Below, one piece after another: positions 50,275 through 61,247 of a DNA stretch of 64,000 bases. Source of the stretch: Lytechinus pictus (taxonomy: Eukaryota; Echinodermata; Echinoidea; Temnopleuroida; Toxopneustidae); NCBI RefSeq assembly GCF_037042905.1, contig NC_087261.1, forward strand, positions 15,536,917 through 15,600,916, in the 5' to 3' direction. Position 1 is the first letter of the stretch, and every line of letters begins with the position of its first letter. A model generated the notes under the pieces. The model searched no databases, was not told where the DNA came from, and saw only the letters and a list, made by a program, of their open reading frames with translations. Position numbers and translations under genes: made by a program.

Positions 50275-51388
50275 TTAAGAATTGTCTTTAACCAAACTGT
50301 CTACAAGACCAGGTGTGCATGGCTTGTAAAGCGGATTTTCTATCATATTTTCTGGCACTTCACATGCTGAATGAAATTCAGCATTAATGTAAAAAGAGCT
50401 TTGAACTGATAACGATCCGTCGTCGTGTTCGAAGCTCGGTGATCGTCCGTTTGGCTCACCCGTCGACCTCCGTCTTTTTGGTTCATAGTTCGCATACACG
50501 GGAGACTTTTGTGTCGCTTCAGACTCCGAGTTATTCCTGAGCCGTGTCTTTAGATTTGGCACGGTCAGCTTTTGTTTGATCCCAGTTGAGTCGGTCAATT
50601 CTTCCTCTAATGGCTTGTACAGGGTATTTTCGATGAGGTTCTTTCGAATTTCCTGAAACTCACTGTTGGCATATTTAGGAGTCTCTGGACACTGTGGCTC
50701 ATTCTGAGAGGTTGCCCTATGCAGGTCTTGTGCAGCGATCTCACCTTCTCGACCCTCAACGCGTGCAGAGCTGGTGCCACCAACAGATTGGTCTTCAACA
50801 CGTCCGAATTTGGTTTCTTTGAGAACATTCGTTGCCGAAGCAACATGGTTCGCCTTGTTTTTCACATTTCTCGGAGCAGCGCGGGGAGGTTTCTTAGCAA
50901 ATCGTCCCGCTGGAGCTCGAGGCTTGGCTTCAGGTTTTTGCGTCGGACATTCGCGCTTATCAGTAAGATCATTCGGGACAGCGTTTTCAAGAACAAAATA
51001 AAAACTTTTGTCCCCGTTATGCTGTCCAGTTTCATCAAGGTTTTCACCTCGAACCAGTGGTGGGGACACTCCGTTGTCGTCGACAACGTCATTCATCGTG
51101 TCATAATCCGATGTTGGACTGATGACATCCTCGCGAGGAAGTGTAACGTCTGCATACAGGTGTATACTTGGTAGCGCTCTTGGCATGCTTGGAGGTAATC
51201 TGTTGTCAATGTTTCTTTGAACGTTCCCTGGGACAACTGCATGACCGTTTGTCGTAGAGGGCGCCAGCTCAGTTTCATCTTCTATCACGTTTGATTGTTC
51301 GATCTCATAGACATTTTCAGCCGAGTCCGATTTTTGGTTTAACGATTCTGGATGGAATTCCGAAGCCCTTTCTTTTGCCTTTCGTTTC
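50275..51388 (-). CDS. Gene A exon 9: tyrosine-rich cytoplasmic tail and stop
   Basis: 1114 nt, entered in phase 2 after the acceptor TGCCAATAG, ending in TAA at 50277-50275. The tail has no recognisable folded domain. Tyrosine contexts include ENVYEIE (377), HLYADV (428), SDYDTM (445, a pYxxM PI3K-type site), SFYFVL (480, fits the ITIM pattern S-x-Y-x-x-L), several YxN Grb2-type sites (KYANSEF, VYANYEP, FYINAEF) and two related ENxLYKP motifs, the second being an NPLY (NPxY) PTB/endocytic type. No ITAM spacing is present: YADV and YDTM are 13 residues apart. Confidence 0.88.
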
Positions 51389-54300
51389 CTATTGGCAGAA
51401 AAAAACACGATGTATCATGATATACCATGTATAATGAACACTAGAAGTATTGTCACAGCTATCAGATATCTGTACACAAACAGCAACATGAATCAAACCC
51501 GTACAATACCATTTAATCGGTTATTTAAAGACAGTTGGCAACACCAATAAGGACCTGCATCTGTACTTCTGACCATCAGGACAGTGACACTACTGCTCAC
51601 TTAATGATTTTTCAAAAGCACATAAAGTGAAATTAATTCCGTTATGTTATTGGCAAAATATTAAACATTTTAGATAGGTGTTAGAAAAGCACCATGATAC
51701 TGTCATAAATTCTTAATAACTTTTGATTTAAGTACGTGATAAAAGGAAAACTATCCTATATTTTGATAGATGGGGTATACTTCTGATGGATATAGGCCTT
51801 CATATTACTGGGGTATTCCAAACTTGCTGATATTCGAATTTGTGGATATTCAGTATCATGGCATTGCATGTAGGCCTATTATCAAATTTTATTTTTAAAC
51901 CGTTCCGTTTATGAGAAAGAAATAGTATGGAAAGAAAAAATAATTCTTTCAAGAATGTTGCCTACATGGTATCAGGTAAATGAATCAATAAATGTGAAAA
52001 TCTGTAGCTGTACTCACTTTTTCAAGCAATACAACACAGCTAAGATGACAAACGCGACCATACTCATAATAAGAACAACCGCGATTCCTGCTATTGCTCC
52101 TGTAAAGCAACAGACATAAACTGAAAATTTATGTATGACCCAAAAATCATGATAGCATATGATCGATTTTATAGAATTAATGTGAACGGAACAGTGACTT
52201 CTGAAATAGAAGAGATTCATAATTTTATTAAAATATATTGTTCGGCATCGCTGAAGCGATAAATATCACCTCTCTGATTCCTATACTGTATTAGTGATAT
52301 ATTTTTTAAATGATCATCTTTGTCATATTTGCATATTAATGTTGATATTCATGCCAATATTGTTCTAAAATTAAATACGAACTACAAAACACTATCGTCC
52401 ACAAAGACAACTACTTCATTGCATTTATGAATATGCCGGACTACATCACTTTAAATAACATTTAGAATATCAACAGACTATATTTCCGATTTTCACCGCA
52501 GCTGCCTGTTCTCTTACAATGGGGAAAAATGGTGCACTTTACAACATGCTTAAATCATTTATAACATTAAAAACAAAATCAATTCTGTCTGGCATGATAC
52601 CAGGCATTTCAGGGGGAAAAAGAGTTATATGCCTGCTTTAAATGTATTTTAATTTTTCATGATTCATTTTTCATAAGCTTTTTTCTGTTTCCTTTTCATT
52701 CTTTTATTCTCGATAAAAAACATGACTTTTGACAGATTTGTGCATTAAGCGTTATAGATGATAATAGTCAACTAGAAAAAAAGTTATAACCATACGAAGT
52801 TTAGGAAACAGAGGATTTTAAAACACATCCTTTAAAACAGGATTGGTCTGAGTCATGGGGAACGAATGAAATAGGGGAATGAGACAGAAAGAGATAAAGT
52901 AAAGGGAGAGAGAGAAAGAGATGGAAAGAGACCGAAAATTATAGATGGTGGGTATGGAAATGATGTAAGAGGCATGTATAAGAAAGGAAGGAACTCAGAG
53001 AGTTAGAGTCAATGAGAGAGAGAGATTTCAAAGACAAGTAGAATAGGAGAGAGGAGTAAGAAAAGGCGGTGTTCAAGAAACCATTTACTTACCAGATGAC
53101 AACGGCTGGCCATTTTGACGAGCTGTTGGAACCTGAGGTGACGTCATCGGAGCGATTGTGACGTCAGGTATGGTAGTAGTCGTATCCATTTTATCGAAAC
53201 CGGGTAATGTCACAGCTGATATGACTACCATGGTGATAAATAAAAAAAATATTGAATATAACAGATTCCTTTGAATTTCCATATTACGAGATAGACCCAC
53301 GCTTTATTTTCAAACTGACTTTTAGTAGCAAAAGTATTTTACATAACAAGCTCGAAAGTTTAATTTTCCATGACGTTTTGAGATGTGGAATACGCTATAA
53401 TATCGAGGCCCCATAATATCAATATTGTGATTAATCATACATTGGGCATAACAGCTGATGCATTAAAATGGCTAGCGCCTCCAAAGCCCCCCCCCCCCCC
53501 CAAAAAAAAAAAAAAAAAAAAAAATTATAATGATAATTAATCAATTAATAAAAATAACAAAATTAAATATAAAAATAAAACATTATAATAAATGAATAAA
53601 CAGGTTAATATATAAATGAATATAAAAAAATATAAAAAAATATCGTTTTTAATCTAGTTTAGTCTAGCTTATTTTTATTTCCAAATATATATATATATAT
53701 ATATATACCAACCGACCATATTTACTTTGTTTCTTGAGGAAATATGGTCCATATCGCGGGTACGGAACATCCGTTTCTTACAGACCCTCGATCTCAAACC
53801 GACCGTCATATTTGCTCTTTTACAGGAAAAAAACCCTTATTTTCGGTATTAGTCGTGAGAACGAGAACCAGTAAGGACCAACTGTTTCTTGCGTTAGCGC
53901 GTTTTTCCTCGTTCTATGTTATTATTCCAAGTTGACCAACATTAATGGCTAGGGTCATTGCCAAATTTGAAAATCCGTATACAGGTCTAATTTATGATAT
54001 TCTTTAAGTCATATCTTTTAAGAATAATTGCGATGGATTGCAGTGACTGTGAATGTCGAGAGCTTGCCGGAAAAAAAACCTCCGAGCAAACCGACAGATA
54101 AACTGACATTTTAGTTAAAATATTCCTAACAGAAATTTAAAAAAAAGTTCGAAGGTAGCCTACCACATTCTGGTACGGTTCCATTCCATTTGACGTCATG
54201 AGGGGAATTCCCTAGCACGCATTGCAAGATGGGATGGCCCATGAGCACGTGATCTTCATGGCACGAGAATTCCACCGTTGTTCCAAACTCGAAGTCGTCT

Positions 54301-57300
54301 CCTGTTCGGTTGCCGTTTTGAGGAACACCTGGATCTTCACATACACCAAGGGTGGCTAAGTTTTATGTTTAGACAAGTAGACGGATAAAGCAATTTAGTG
54401 ATGTAACACTCAAATTTGTATAAGAGATGGATTAATTATTAGAAAGATTATCATCCATTAGAAAATACCTCGTGTCAGAAAGGCCTACCCCCACCACTTC
54501 GACGCGCCGAGTGACTATAATTCCTTTTAACCAAATTTCTCAGACTAGAACCACGAACAAGAATCGATCATCAAAACGCAACATACGACGGAGAGGTTTA
54601 AATCACACCGTTCTATTTTTATAAAGACTACCCACATTGCATCGCGGATCAGTGAGTTTGACCGCGGAAAAGAAATCTTCCATTGGCCATATCAAGTTAC
54701 CGCGATATATCATGATCATAATCAGAAAACCATTATCGAATAATCAACATTTTTCAATATCGCATAATGAGTTGTAATGTTTATATACTTATAGCCGGCA
54801 TATGAATATTTTTAAAACAGAATAAAATCTAAGTTTCATCCTAAGAACTCACTGTCAAACACGGAAAAGCGCGAATTCGTAGGATTTCCGCAGAGCTGCG
54901 TTGCATCGCCTTTGCAGTTTGTATTACAGTAGAAGTCCGGAAACTGGGTGAAGAAATAAAACCGTTCGGTGTTTCCGCATCTGCATGATGATCCCGACAT
55001 TCCAGCATAGCGGTAGTCTAAGGCCTTGCAGTGGGCTATGCAGGCATCGTTCGAGTTATCAAGGATAGTCCAGGCTCGTGATCCGATGGTGAGTATGGAG
55101 AAGCAACCGAGGAAACTGGGAACTGGAACAAAAGTGGTACATTGCTTCATAAAATGGGAACAGAACCTCAAGAAGACTGAAATAAAAACTTAAATCGAAG
55201 CCGGAAAGGGGTGTCAATCCCCTTTTTACGCGAATTTTCCGCCGCTGTGTTTTTTTTTTTTTTTGTGCGTGCGTGTGGGGGTGGGTGTGTGTGACCGCGC
55301 TCCCCATTAACTTTTCACTTTCAATTCACACACCTATTGAGAGACCAAAATACGCGCGGATACGCGGATCCGAAATTACGCTACATTTACTAAGTGCATG
55401 CCATATTCGACATTGCAGCAACGTCAGCCTAATAGTGTGTATAGGTCCTAAAATGACTGCAAAAATGGGTTTCTCTCCTTTTGTCTCACCTGCATAGCAG
55501 AGTGAGACTATAGGCGCCGCTTTTCCGACGGCGACGGCGGCGGCGTCAACACCAAATCTGAACCTGAGGTTAAGTTTTTGAAATGACAGCATAACTTAGA
55601 AAGTATATGGACCTAGTTCATGAAACTTGGCCATAAGGTTAATCAAGTATTACTGAACATCCTGCCTGAGTTTCATGTCACATGACCAAGTTCAAAGGTC
55701 ATTTAGGGTCAATGAACTTAGACCATGTTGGGGGAATCAACATCAAAATCTTAACCTAAGGTTAAGTTTTTTAAATGACAGCATAACTTAGAAAGTATAT
55801 GGACCTAGTTCATGAAACTTATACATAAGGTTAATCAAGTATCACTGAACATCCTGCATGAGTTTCACGTCACATGACCAAGGTCAAAGGTCATTTAGGG
55901 TCAATAACTTTGGCCGAATTGGGGGTATCTGTTGAATTACCATCATAACTTTGAAAGTTTATGGATCTGATTCATGAAACTTGGACATAATAGTAATCAA
56001 GTATTACTGAACATCCTGTGCAAGTTTCAGGTCACATGATCAAGGTCAAAGGTCATTTAGGGTCAATGAACTTTGGCCAAATTGGGGTATTTGTTGAATT
56101 ACAGCCATAAATTTGAAAGAGTGTTGGTCTAGTTCATAAAACTTGGACATAATAGTAATCAAGTATCACTGTACATCCTGTGCGAGTTTCAGGTCACATG
56201 ATCAAGGTCAAAGGTCATGAAAGGTCAAAGAACTTTGGCCACGTTGGGGGTATTTGTTGAATTGCCATCATATCTCTATAAGTGTATTGGTCTAGTTCAT
56301 AAAACGTGGAAATAAGAGTAACCAAGTATCACTGAACATCTTGTGCGAGTTATAGTAGTTTTCAAAATCAGCACTGCTGCTATATTGAATCGCGTGATGC
56401 AGGTGAGACGGCCAGAGGCATTCCACTTGTTTCATAAAGATATTATTGTTGCTATCATTAACTGAAATCATTAAATTTAGCATGACTTAGATATGATTAT
56501 GCTTCAAAAGTATTGAAATATAAATCTGGCAAAAAAATTAAAAAAGGTAAAAATAAGAATGAAATATTCATCAGACATTTAATAAACATCATAAATTTAT
56601 TTGGAAAACCGATTTTTTTTCTTCAAACACAATAATTACAAATGCTGCAAAAAATATTTAAACCAAGGTAATATCAATAGCAGTTTAGGAAAATTAAACA
56701 TTAGACCAACATGTATGATATATGCACGAATCAGAATAATTAATCCAATCCAACAGAAACTTCATATAGCGCCTTTTCATTCCGGTTACAAAGCGCTTCA
56801 CACAAACTACTCCATGTTTGGGCCACTAAAGCAGTCCAATATAAAAATTCAATCCTATCATATAGAAAATTAACAATACATTATTTTACGTTGCATCGCT
56901 ACCCTCGCGCTATCAGCGTTCGAGATGTCACGAAATACTCTTATGCCCACTTCCACAAAAAAAAAATGGGTACAAATACAATGTTAAGCTTCATGATTAT
57001 GAACACCAATTAAGTTTAACCGATACGTAGATTTATTTGACCTTTTATTTATTTCCGTTTTATTTCAGCAGGGTAGCCCTTTCAGTTACAAAACTGCTCT
57101 ACCAAGGGGCCCTGCACAATAAAAAAACAAATACATATAAATAACAATTTACACACATATTCTGCTTACTGCAAAAGTATCCCCAATAACTTTAAAACAA
57201 TGACGAGTGTGGATTGGCCAATCATCGGTCATTTCAGCAAACTGTTGTTTACCGTATCCCAAAAGGAGTAATGAAACTATACTCACACATGCACTTCACT

Positions 57301-59385
57301 CCTGCATCATTTGCATGATCACACGAAAGAGAAGGAGCAGCTGACGGGCATTCGTCGATCGTGGAATGGGCTGAAAAGTGAGTGACATTGAGAAAACATT
57401 GTCAAACATTGACATTTGAAATTAGTTTTATGTAAGACAAGATGAAATTGTTAGGCTACTCCTTTTTTTTAAATCGGGCTACGAAAAGAAACCCCTGATC
57501 ATTACTTTATCTAGGCCAAGTTTAAAGGAAAAAAGTATTTGTATCCGTCAGAAATATATATACCGACTGAAAGGAAACCCTTCTATGATTATATATTGAA
57601 TGGGATCATAGAAAGTACATTACTTACACGAAGTGCACGCAACATTTTCGAGTAGAACTGGCAGAGCCGGATTACCACCGAACCGGTCACCAAGGGTAGA
57701 GAAAGTTGCTGCCGGATAACCGATTTGTTTGCATACGACCGCAGCGTCATGATAGTCCCAGCCATTATCGCAGATCGTGCCCCAACCTCTGCCATCACCA
57801 AGATTGACCTCGACGCGGCCATCGCTGGGAAATGCTCCACCAACAAGACGGAGGTGAGACGTTGCTGCATTTCACAAGGATATGATGTATGATATTTTAC
57901 AGTGTTTAAAATATAGAGCATAATCATTGGATAAAGAAGGAACATTCATAACTGCATCCATTGTAGGCCTACACAACAGTTATGTGAATTGTTACTTATT
58001 AAATATCACATTTTCACACTATTTTACAAAAATAAATACAGTTTCCTCTGCTTATTCAATATTTGAAAATTTTCAACCTGTTCAGTTTAAAGCGCGAAAT
58101 AACCCGCCAAATATATACCACATACGCCTATTGAGACAGTTCCAATATTTTTATGCCAGATCTGTAGAGCATGAAGTCATACTAATTTATATTTGTTTGT
58201 ATAATATGTATATACCTATACACAAAAGTATGCATGTATTATATTGGCCTAATTCTTTTTATTTTTTTGGCATTTTGGTATTTTGCTATGAGTCATGGGG
58301 AAAAATGATAGAAATGATTTAAAATCTAGTTGATGTAGAACAACAGCGATTATGCAAGTAGAATTTGCCATGAATGACACTTCCATTATTGTGGGACAGA
58401 AGTGACACCCCGCCCCTCGCTTGTCAATTTTCAAATAAAAGGGAAAAAAGAGGAAAAGAGTGAAGAACAAATTAAAAACACATATATTTTTTATATATAA
58501 CTGCTTCGCCACCTCTACCAAAATGACCTGACGTCGCCCGGGCACAGATTAAATGACATGGGTTTAAGAGACAATGTAACAAAATATGCAATAATAGTTG
58601 TAGAGAAGTCTCCAATTAAGGGTCCAGAAATGGGAGAGATTAGTCAAATCAGAAGACAAAAATAGAAGATTACCTCTTTTCATCGAAAAAAAAGATGAAA
58701 TAATATAAAGGGAGGATGGGTATTTCAGTCGCTCAACACCATTCAGGGAGAGTAGGCTGGGGTTAGGGGAGGAGGCAGGCCGCGCTTCATGGGCTTGGAT
58801 GGGATGGGGGGGGGGGATTGGGGTGGGAGGGTGTCTGTTTCTTAAATAATCATTTGGTTTCATTTGATTCCACTGGGTCGCTCTATTAAAAGTCATTTTA
58901 TGTTATTTTTTTTATATTTTTTGGACAAGGCATTTACCTAGTTCCAGATGATTTAAATGTTATGTTTTGTAATTTTTGTACAATTTTCTGTATTATGAAT
59001 AATTATTTGGTTTTTGTAAACGGTGTTTTTGTTGATATTGGAACATTTTTGTTACATTTTGCAATGTATTATTAGCTGTATGATTTTGAACTGAATAATT
59101 TTAATAAGTATTATTACAAAACAAAAAAAATACACCCTGTTGACAGTGAACTGTTCTGTCGTGCCAAATATGGTGTTTTCTTTTTTGTAGAATAAGTTCA
59201 ATAAAGTAGGGATGGACATAGTGATTACGTAATTGAGTGGAAAGCGATCTACCTTGTGCATTGCAGCATAGCAGGCCGATGACCAAAGAGAAAAGACAAA
59301 TTACGTAACTCATCTGGACCTGGTCCCGTTTTCAACGGATGACGGAATCGGAAGCAGTGAGCCGGAGCCCCGAAAGGACCTCTCC
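50275..59385 (-). CDS. Gene A: SRCR-WSC-CCP type I transmembrane receptor, complete (720 aa, 8 exons)
   Basis: Exons in transcription order: 59385-59253 (start codon at 59313-59311), 57864-57628, 57370-57287, 55122-54853, 54355-54164, 53215-53093, 52099-52018, 51388-50275. Every junction has GT/AG and the phases chain without a break (1,1,1,1,1,1,2), giving 2163 nt from ATG to TAA. Predicted order: signal peptide 1 to about 20, SRCR about 24-127, WSC 128-217, CCP 218-281, Thr/Pro stalk 282-322, transmembrane helix about 325-346, cytoplasmic tail 350-720. The protein should be on the plasma membrane with the three disulfide-rich modules outside. SRCR, WSC and CCP modules are known protein- or carbohydrate-recognition folds, and SRCR genes are greatly expanded in sea urchins; the ligand is unknown. 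The tail has many tyrosines in SH2- and PTB-like contexts. Gene B downstream has the same exon plan, so the pair arose by tandem duplication. Splice sites are inferred, not seen in transcripts. Confidence 0.85.
52018..52099 (-). CDS. Gene A exon 8: transmembrane helix
   Basis: 82 nt, phase 1 in and phase 2 out, acceptor GCTTTACAG, donor GTGAGT. It encodes GAIAGIAVVLIMSMVAFVIL then AVLYCLKK, one hydrophobic helix of about 22 residues followed by a basic stop-transfer sequence that continues in the next exon (KKKRKAKER). Gene B has the same 1-to-2 phase switch at its membrane exon. Confidence 0.85.
53093..53215 (-). CDS. Gene A exon 7: Thr/Pro-rich stalk
   Basis: 123 nt, phase 1 in and out, acceptor ATATCAG, donor GTAAGT. 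It encodes a low-complexity juxtamembrane segment with MDTTTTIPDVTIAPMTSP and PQVPTARQNGQP, suited to O-glycosylation. An in-frame ATG and hydrophobic stretch lie upstream at 53300-53216, but this is intron sequence in the model; it could also serve as an alternative first exon with a leader (ending ITMVVISAVTLPG), which would give a short form lacking all ectodomain modules. Confidence 0.7.
54164..54355 (-). CDS. Gene A exon 6: CCP/sushi domain
   Basis: 192 nt, phase 1 in and out, acceptor AAACTTAG, donor GTAGGC. The module begins CEDPGVPQNGNRTGDDFEFG, continues to VEFSC, then LQC and finally VPEC, so the four CCP cysteines and the conserved Trp (VKWNG) are all present. It closely resembles the CCP exon of gene C (CEDPGVP.NG.RTGDDF) and, less so, that of gene B. 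Confidence 0.9.
54853..55122 (-). CDS. Gene A exon 5: WSC domain
   Basis: 270 nt, phase 1 in and out, acceptor TTGTTCCAG, donor GTGAGT. The translation starts PSFLGCFSI and ends RFSVFD and has eight cysteines in WSC order (GCF, DAC, AHC, SSC-R-C, FYC, TNC, QLCG). WSC domains are putative carbohydrate-binding modules found in fungal stress sensors, Kremen and polycystin-1. A second AG lies seven bases inside the exon but would break the phase. Confidence 0.88.
55483..56421. mobile_element. TCTCACCTGCAT-terminated element with tandem 162-bp monomers carrying DR1 motifs
   Basis: Inverted ends GTCTCACCTGCAT (55483) and ATGCAGGTGAGAC (to about 56410). The interior consists of four to five units of 162-192 bp. 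Each has AGGTCAAAGGTCA or one-base variants, at 55689-55701 (first half-site AGTTCA), 55881-55893, 56043-56055 and 56205-56217. It lies in gene A intron 4, between the SRCR and WSC exons. No coding capacity. Confidence 0.75.
57060..57125. repeat. SINE 3'-body fragment
   Basis: Contains CAGCAGGGTAGCCCTTTCAG and GGGGCCCTGC blocks resembling the body of the tRNA-Met-like SINE at 13.5 kb, without a tRNA head. Confidence 0.4.
57287..57370 (-). CDS. Gene A exon 4: SRCR domain, second part
   Basis: 84 nt, phase 1 in and out, acceptor TTTTCAG, donor GTGAGT. It encodes SHSTIDECPSAAPSLSCDHA and ends in AGVKCM, supplying SRCR cysteines four to six (DEC, LSC, VKC). The six-cysteine pattern is that of a group A SRCR domain, and splitting of the domain over two exons is usual for that group. 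Confidence 0.85.
57628..57864 (-). CDS. Gene A exon 3: SRCR domain, first part
   Basis: 237 nt, phase 1 in and out, acceptor AAATGCAG and donor GTAAGT. The translation begins near LRLVGGAFPSDGRVEV and continues through GWGTICDNGWDYHDAAVVC, the classical SRCR signature with the first two cysteines, then LGDRFGGNPALPVLLENVAC with the third. The open frame visible across this interval in another phase is a shadow; the SRCR frame is the one that joins the signal peptide exon. Confidence 0.9.
57865..59252 (-). other. Gene A intron 2
   Basis: AT-rich, with a G tract near 58806-58815. Frames in it are short and without domain features. I see no further exon between the signal peptide and the SRCR exons. 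Confidence 0.45.
59253..59385 (-). CDS. Gene A exon 2: 5'UTR end plus signal peptide
   Basis: The acceptor follows a pyrimidine-rich stretch ending CAAACAG just right of 59385; the donor is GTAGAT after 59253. The ATG at 59313-59311 opens a 20-residue hydrophobic leader (MSYVICLFSLVIGLLCCNAQ) and one extra base (phase 1). The leader has a hydrophobic core and a small-residue cleavage region (CNA|Q). The 72 nt before the ATG are untranslated in this model. The leading phase-1 base joins the SRCR exon to encode Ala, which keeps the frame. Confidence 0.8.
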
Positions 59386-59807
59386 CTGTTTGGGGAAAAA
59401 ACACAAAAATAGCACGTAGAAAATCTACGAGAACGTGGATATGTAAAAACCAAAGGATATGGAAGACAACACGTTAGAATAGTAAGTGCCCTCTCCTAAT
59501 TGTTTCATATTTCTAGCTGTAATTTGACGTTTACTATATTCGTCATACACATGTAGCTAAAATAGCAAATTTTAAAACACACACAGTCAACATAAATGTC
59601 ACAATTTCCCGATTTTCAATTAAAATAAATTACTGTTCAAAAGTACGAGATACTTGAAGCCTGTGAGATATATATGTATGTTAGTTGGTTATTCCTTTGT
59701 TGACATGGCTTTGGGTAGGCTATGTGATGAATCTTGTTTTCATGCAACTTTGAATGTGATTTAATTTATAACAATTTATAACACTAAGTAAGTAATAATG
59801 AACACTC

Positions 59808-59940
59808 ACCGACCGTTTTAAGTGAATTCGATATGTTGACGAAAAGAAGAAGGCCGGGCCAATATTATGTGATCACTGTCCTCCGGAATAGATAATCACT
59901 TTCGATCTCGCTTTTCGATGCTTTACAACATTAGTCCAAT
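59808..59940 (-). other. Probable 5' untranslated first exon of gene A
   Basis: On the minus strand a good donor, CGGTCG|GTGAGTG, occurs with its GT at 59809-59808, so an exon would end at 59810. It could splice to the acceptor right of 59385, which otherwise would have no partner. The upstream exon limit and transcription start cannot be set; the right coordinate is a guess. No ATG opens a long frame here. Confidence 0.35.
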
Positions 59941-60555
59941 TAAATACACGTAAACCAGAGCTATCTGCAAGCCTAGCAATAAGTTTCAAACACGCTTAAT
60001 CTAAAATGAGACATCGGTCGAAGATACAACACAAAAGAGTTGAAGTTCTTGAACCACGTCAGGAATGCATCTCCATGTGGATAACTAATTTTATTTTAAT
60101 AAATAATCTATAATCGAGCCATAAACCTTATCCAGCAACGTTGCGTCATCGCGCAAACTTGGTAAACATTGCAGCAGCATCAAAATGAAATGTCCATCCT
60201 CCGAAGTGGCGTCTCTATTATCTCGTCAACTTGGTTTACGTGTTATTTTCATCTATGATATTCATGACGCTAGTAAATCTAGGCTATTTCAATCCTAGTG
60301 CCTAATTAATCTCACCGAAACCTTTAAATTTTCCAATAAGGAGGAGTTCCCGACTGGTGTCTATTCTACGGTAGAACAGATTAGCGTTGAATAGATCCCA
60401 AACTGGTATTTTATGTGAACGGATACATAATAAAGGCCTGTTGAGGGCACATAAAAATCCTTATAGAGCGGATGAAGCGTAAAATCACCACCTCAACTGG
60501 CATCCACCCGATCCGTATACCAAAGCCAGGGAAGGAGAAGAACTCATGCGCAAAA

Positions 60556-60656
60556 TGACGTCACAAAAGAGAGGCTCGAAGTTCAAGGTCTCATACTGCG
60601 CCAAGGATTGAAAACAATACCGGCTCAGCTTGTCCAAATAACCTCGCATGACGTCA
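60556..60656. promoter_or_regulatory. Pair of perfect CRE palindromes upstream of gene A
   Basis: TGACGTCA occurs at 60556-60563 and 60649-60656, 93 bp apart, about 0.75-0.85 kb upstream of the putative 5' exon of gene A. This octamer is the consensus CREB/ATF site. The surrounding DNA is less AT-rich than average. Function is inference. Confidence 0.4.
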
Positions 60657-60699
60657 CTGATACTTGATGAGATCACAATTTCACTCCATTTTATATAAT

Positions 60700-61240
60700 A
60701 ACTGTGAAAGTGCCGATATGTTATTTAGATCTTGACAGAATTGAGTTTTTGCAACTACAGTGGGGCGGATTCACGAATGACAAATGGACAGCTAGGAGGT
60801 CTGTCGAAAATAGGAACCGGAACAAATTTGTTCTAGGTTTCGGAGCTGACGAAAAATTGCAAATATGCCGTTTGTCCAGAATTCAAGACAAAACGACAGT
60901 TTTTTTTAACCCACCTATTACAAGGATTCATTGGTTGTGCTTGCCATGTAGGGCATTTGACAATACATTTTCATTGGCCCACCCGTTTGAGCAATTTTTT
61001 TCTTTCAATTATCATCCCTGCTTGCGTACAGATAGGGAGTGGGCGTGAGGGCTACGCCCCCCCCCCCCCCCGAATAAAAATTAGTTCCTATAGACTAAGA
61101 AATAAAAATAAAAGGAAAGAGAAAGAAACAAAAAGGGGTAGATATCTCTTGTTAATTTCTGAATATATTTATATGAGAAAATCTAACACCAAATTACATC
61201 TTTATTTTTAAGAGTAAAAAATTGCTCGCTCACTCGTTAC
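60700..61240. other. Non-coding DNA with C tract upstream of gene A
   Basis: A 114-residue plus-strand frame here has no recognisable domain, no splice context and ends near a run of about 15 C (61059-61072) typical of the repeats in this window. I do not call it a gene. Confidence 0.4.
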
Positions 61241-61247
61241 TTTTATA

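Larger units (their letters stand above)
51389..54163 (-). other. Gene A introns 5-8
   Basis: Short introns between the CCP, stalk, membrane and tail exons. They hold a purine-rich GAGA tract (about 52870-53060), a C then A tract (about 53487-53524) and a (TA)n run (53685-53706). No extra exon recognised. Confidence 0.45.

Noticed and set aside
50719..51174. 151-residue plus-strand frame
   Set aside because: Shadow of the gene A tail exon.
60704..61048. 114-residue plus-strand frame upstream of gene A
   Set aside because: No recognisable domain or exon borders and it runs into a poly-C repeat.
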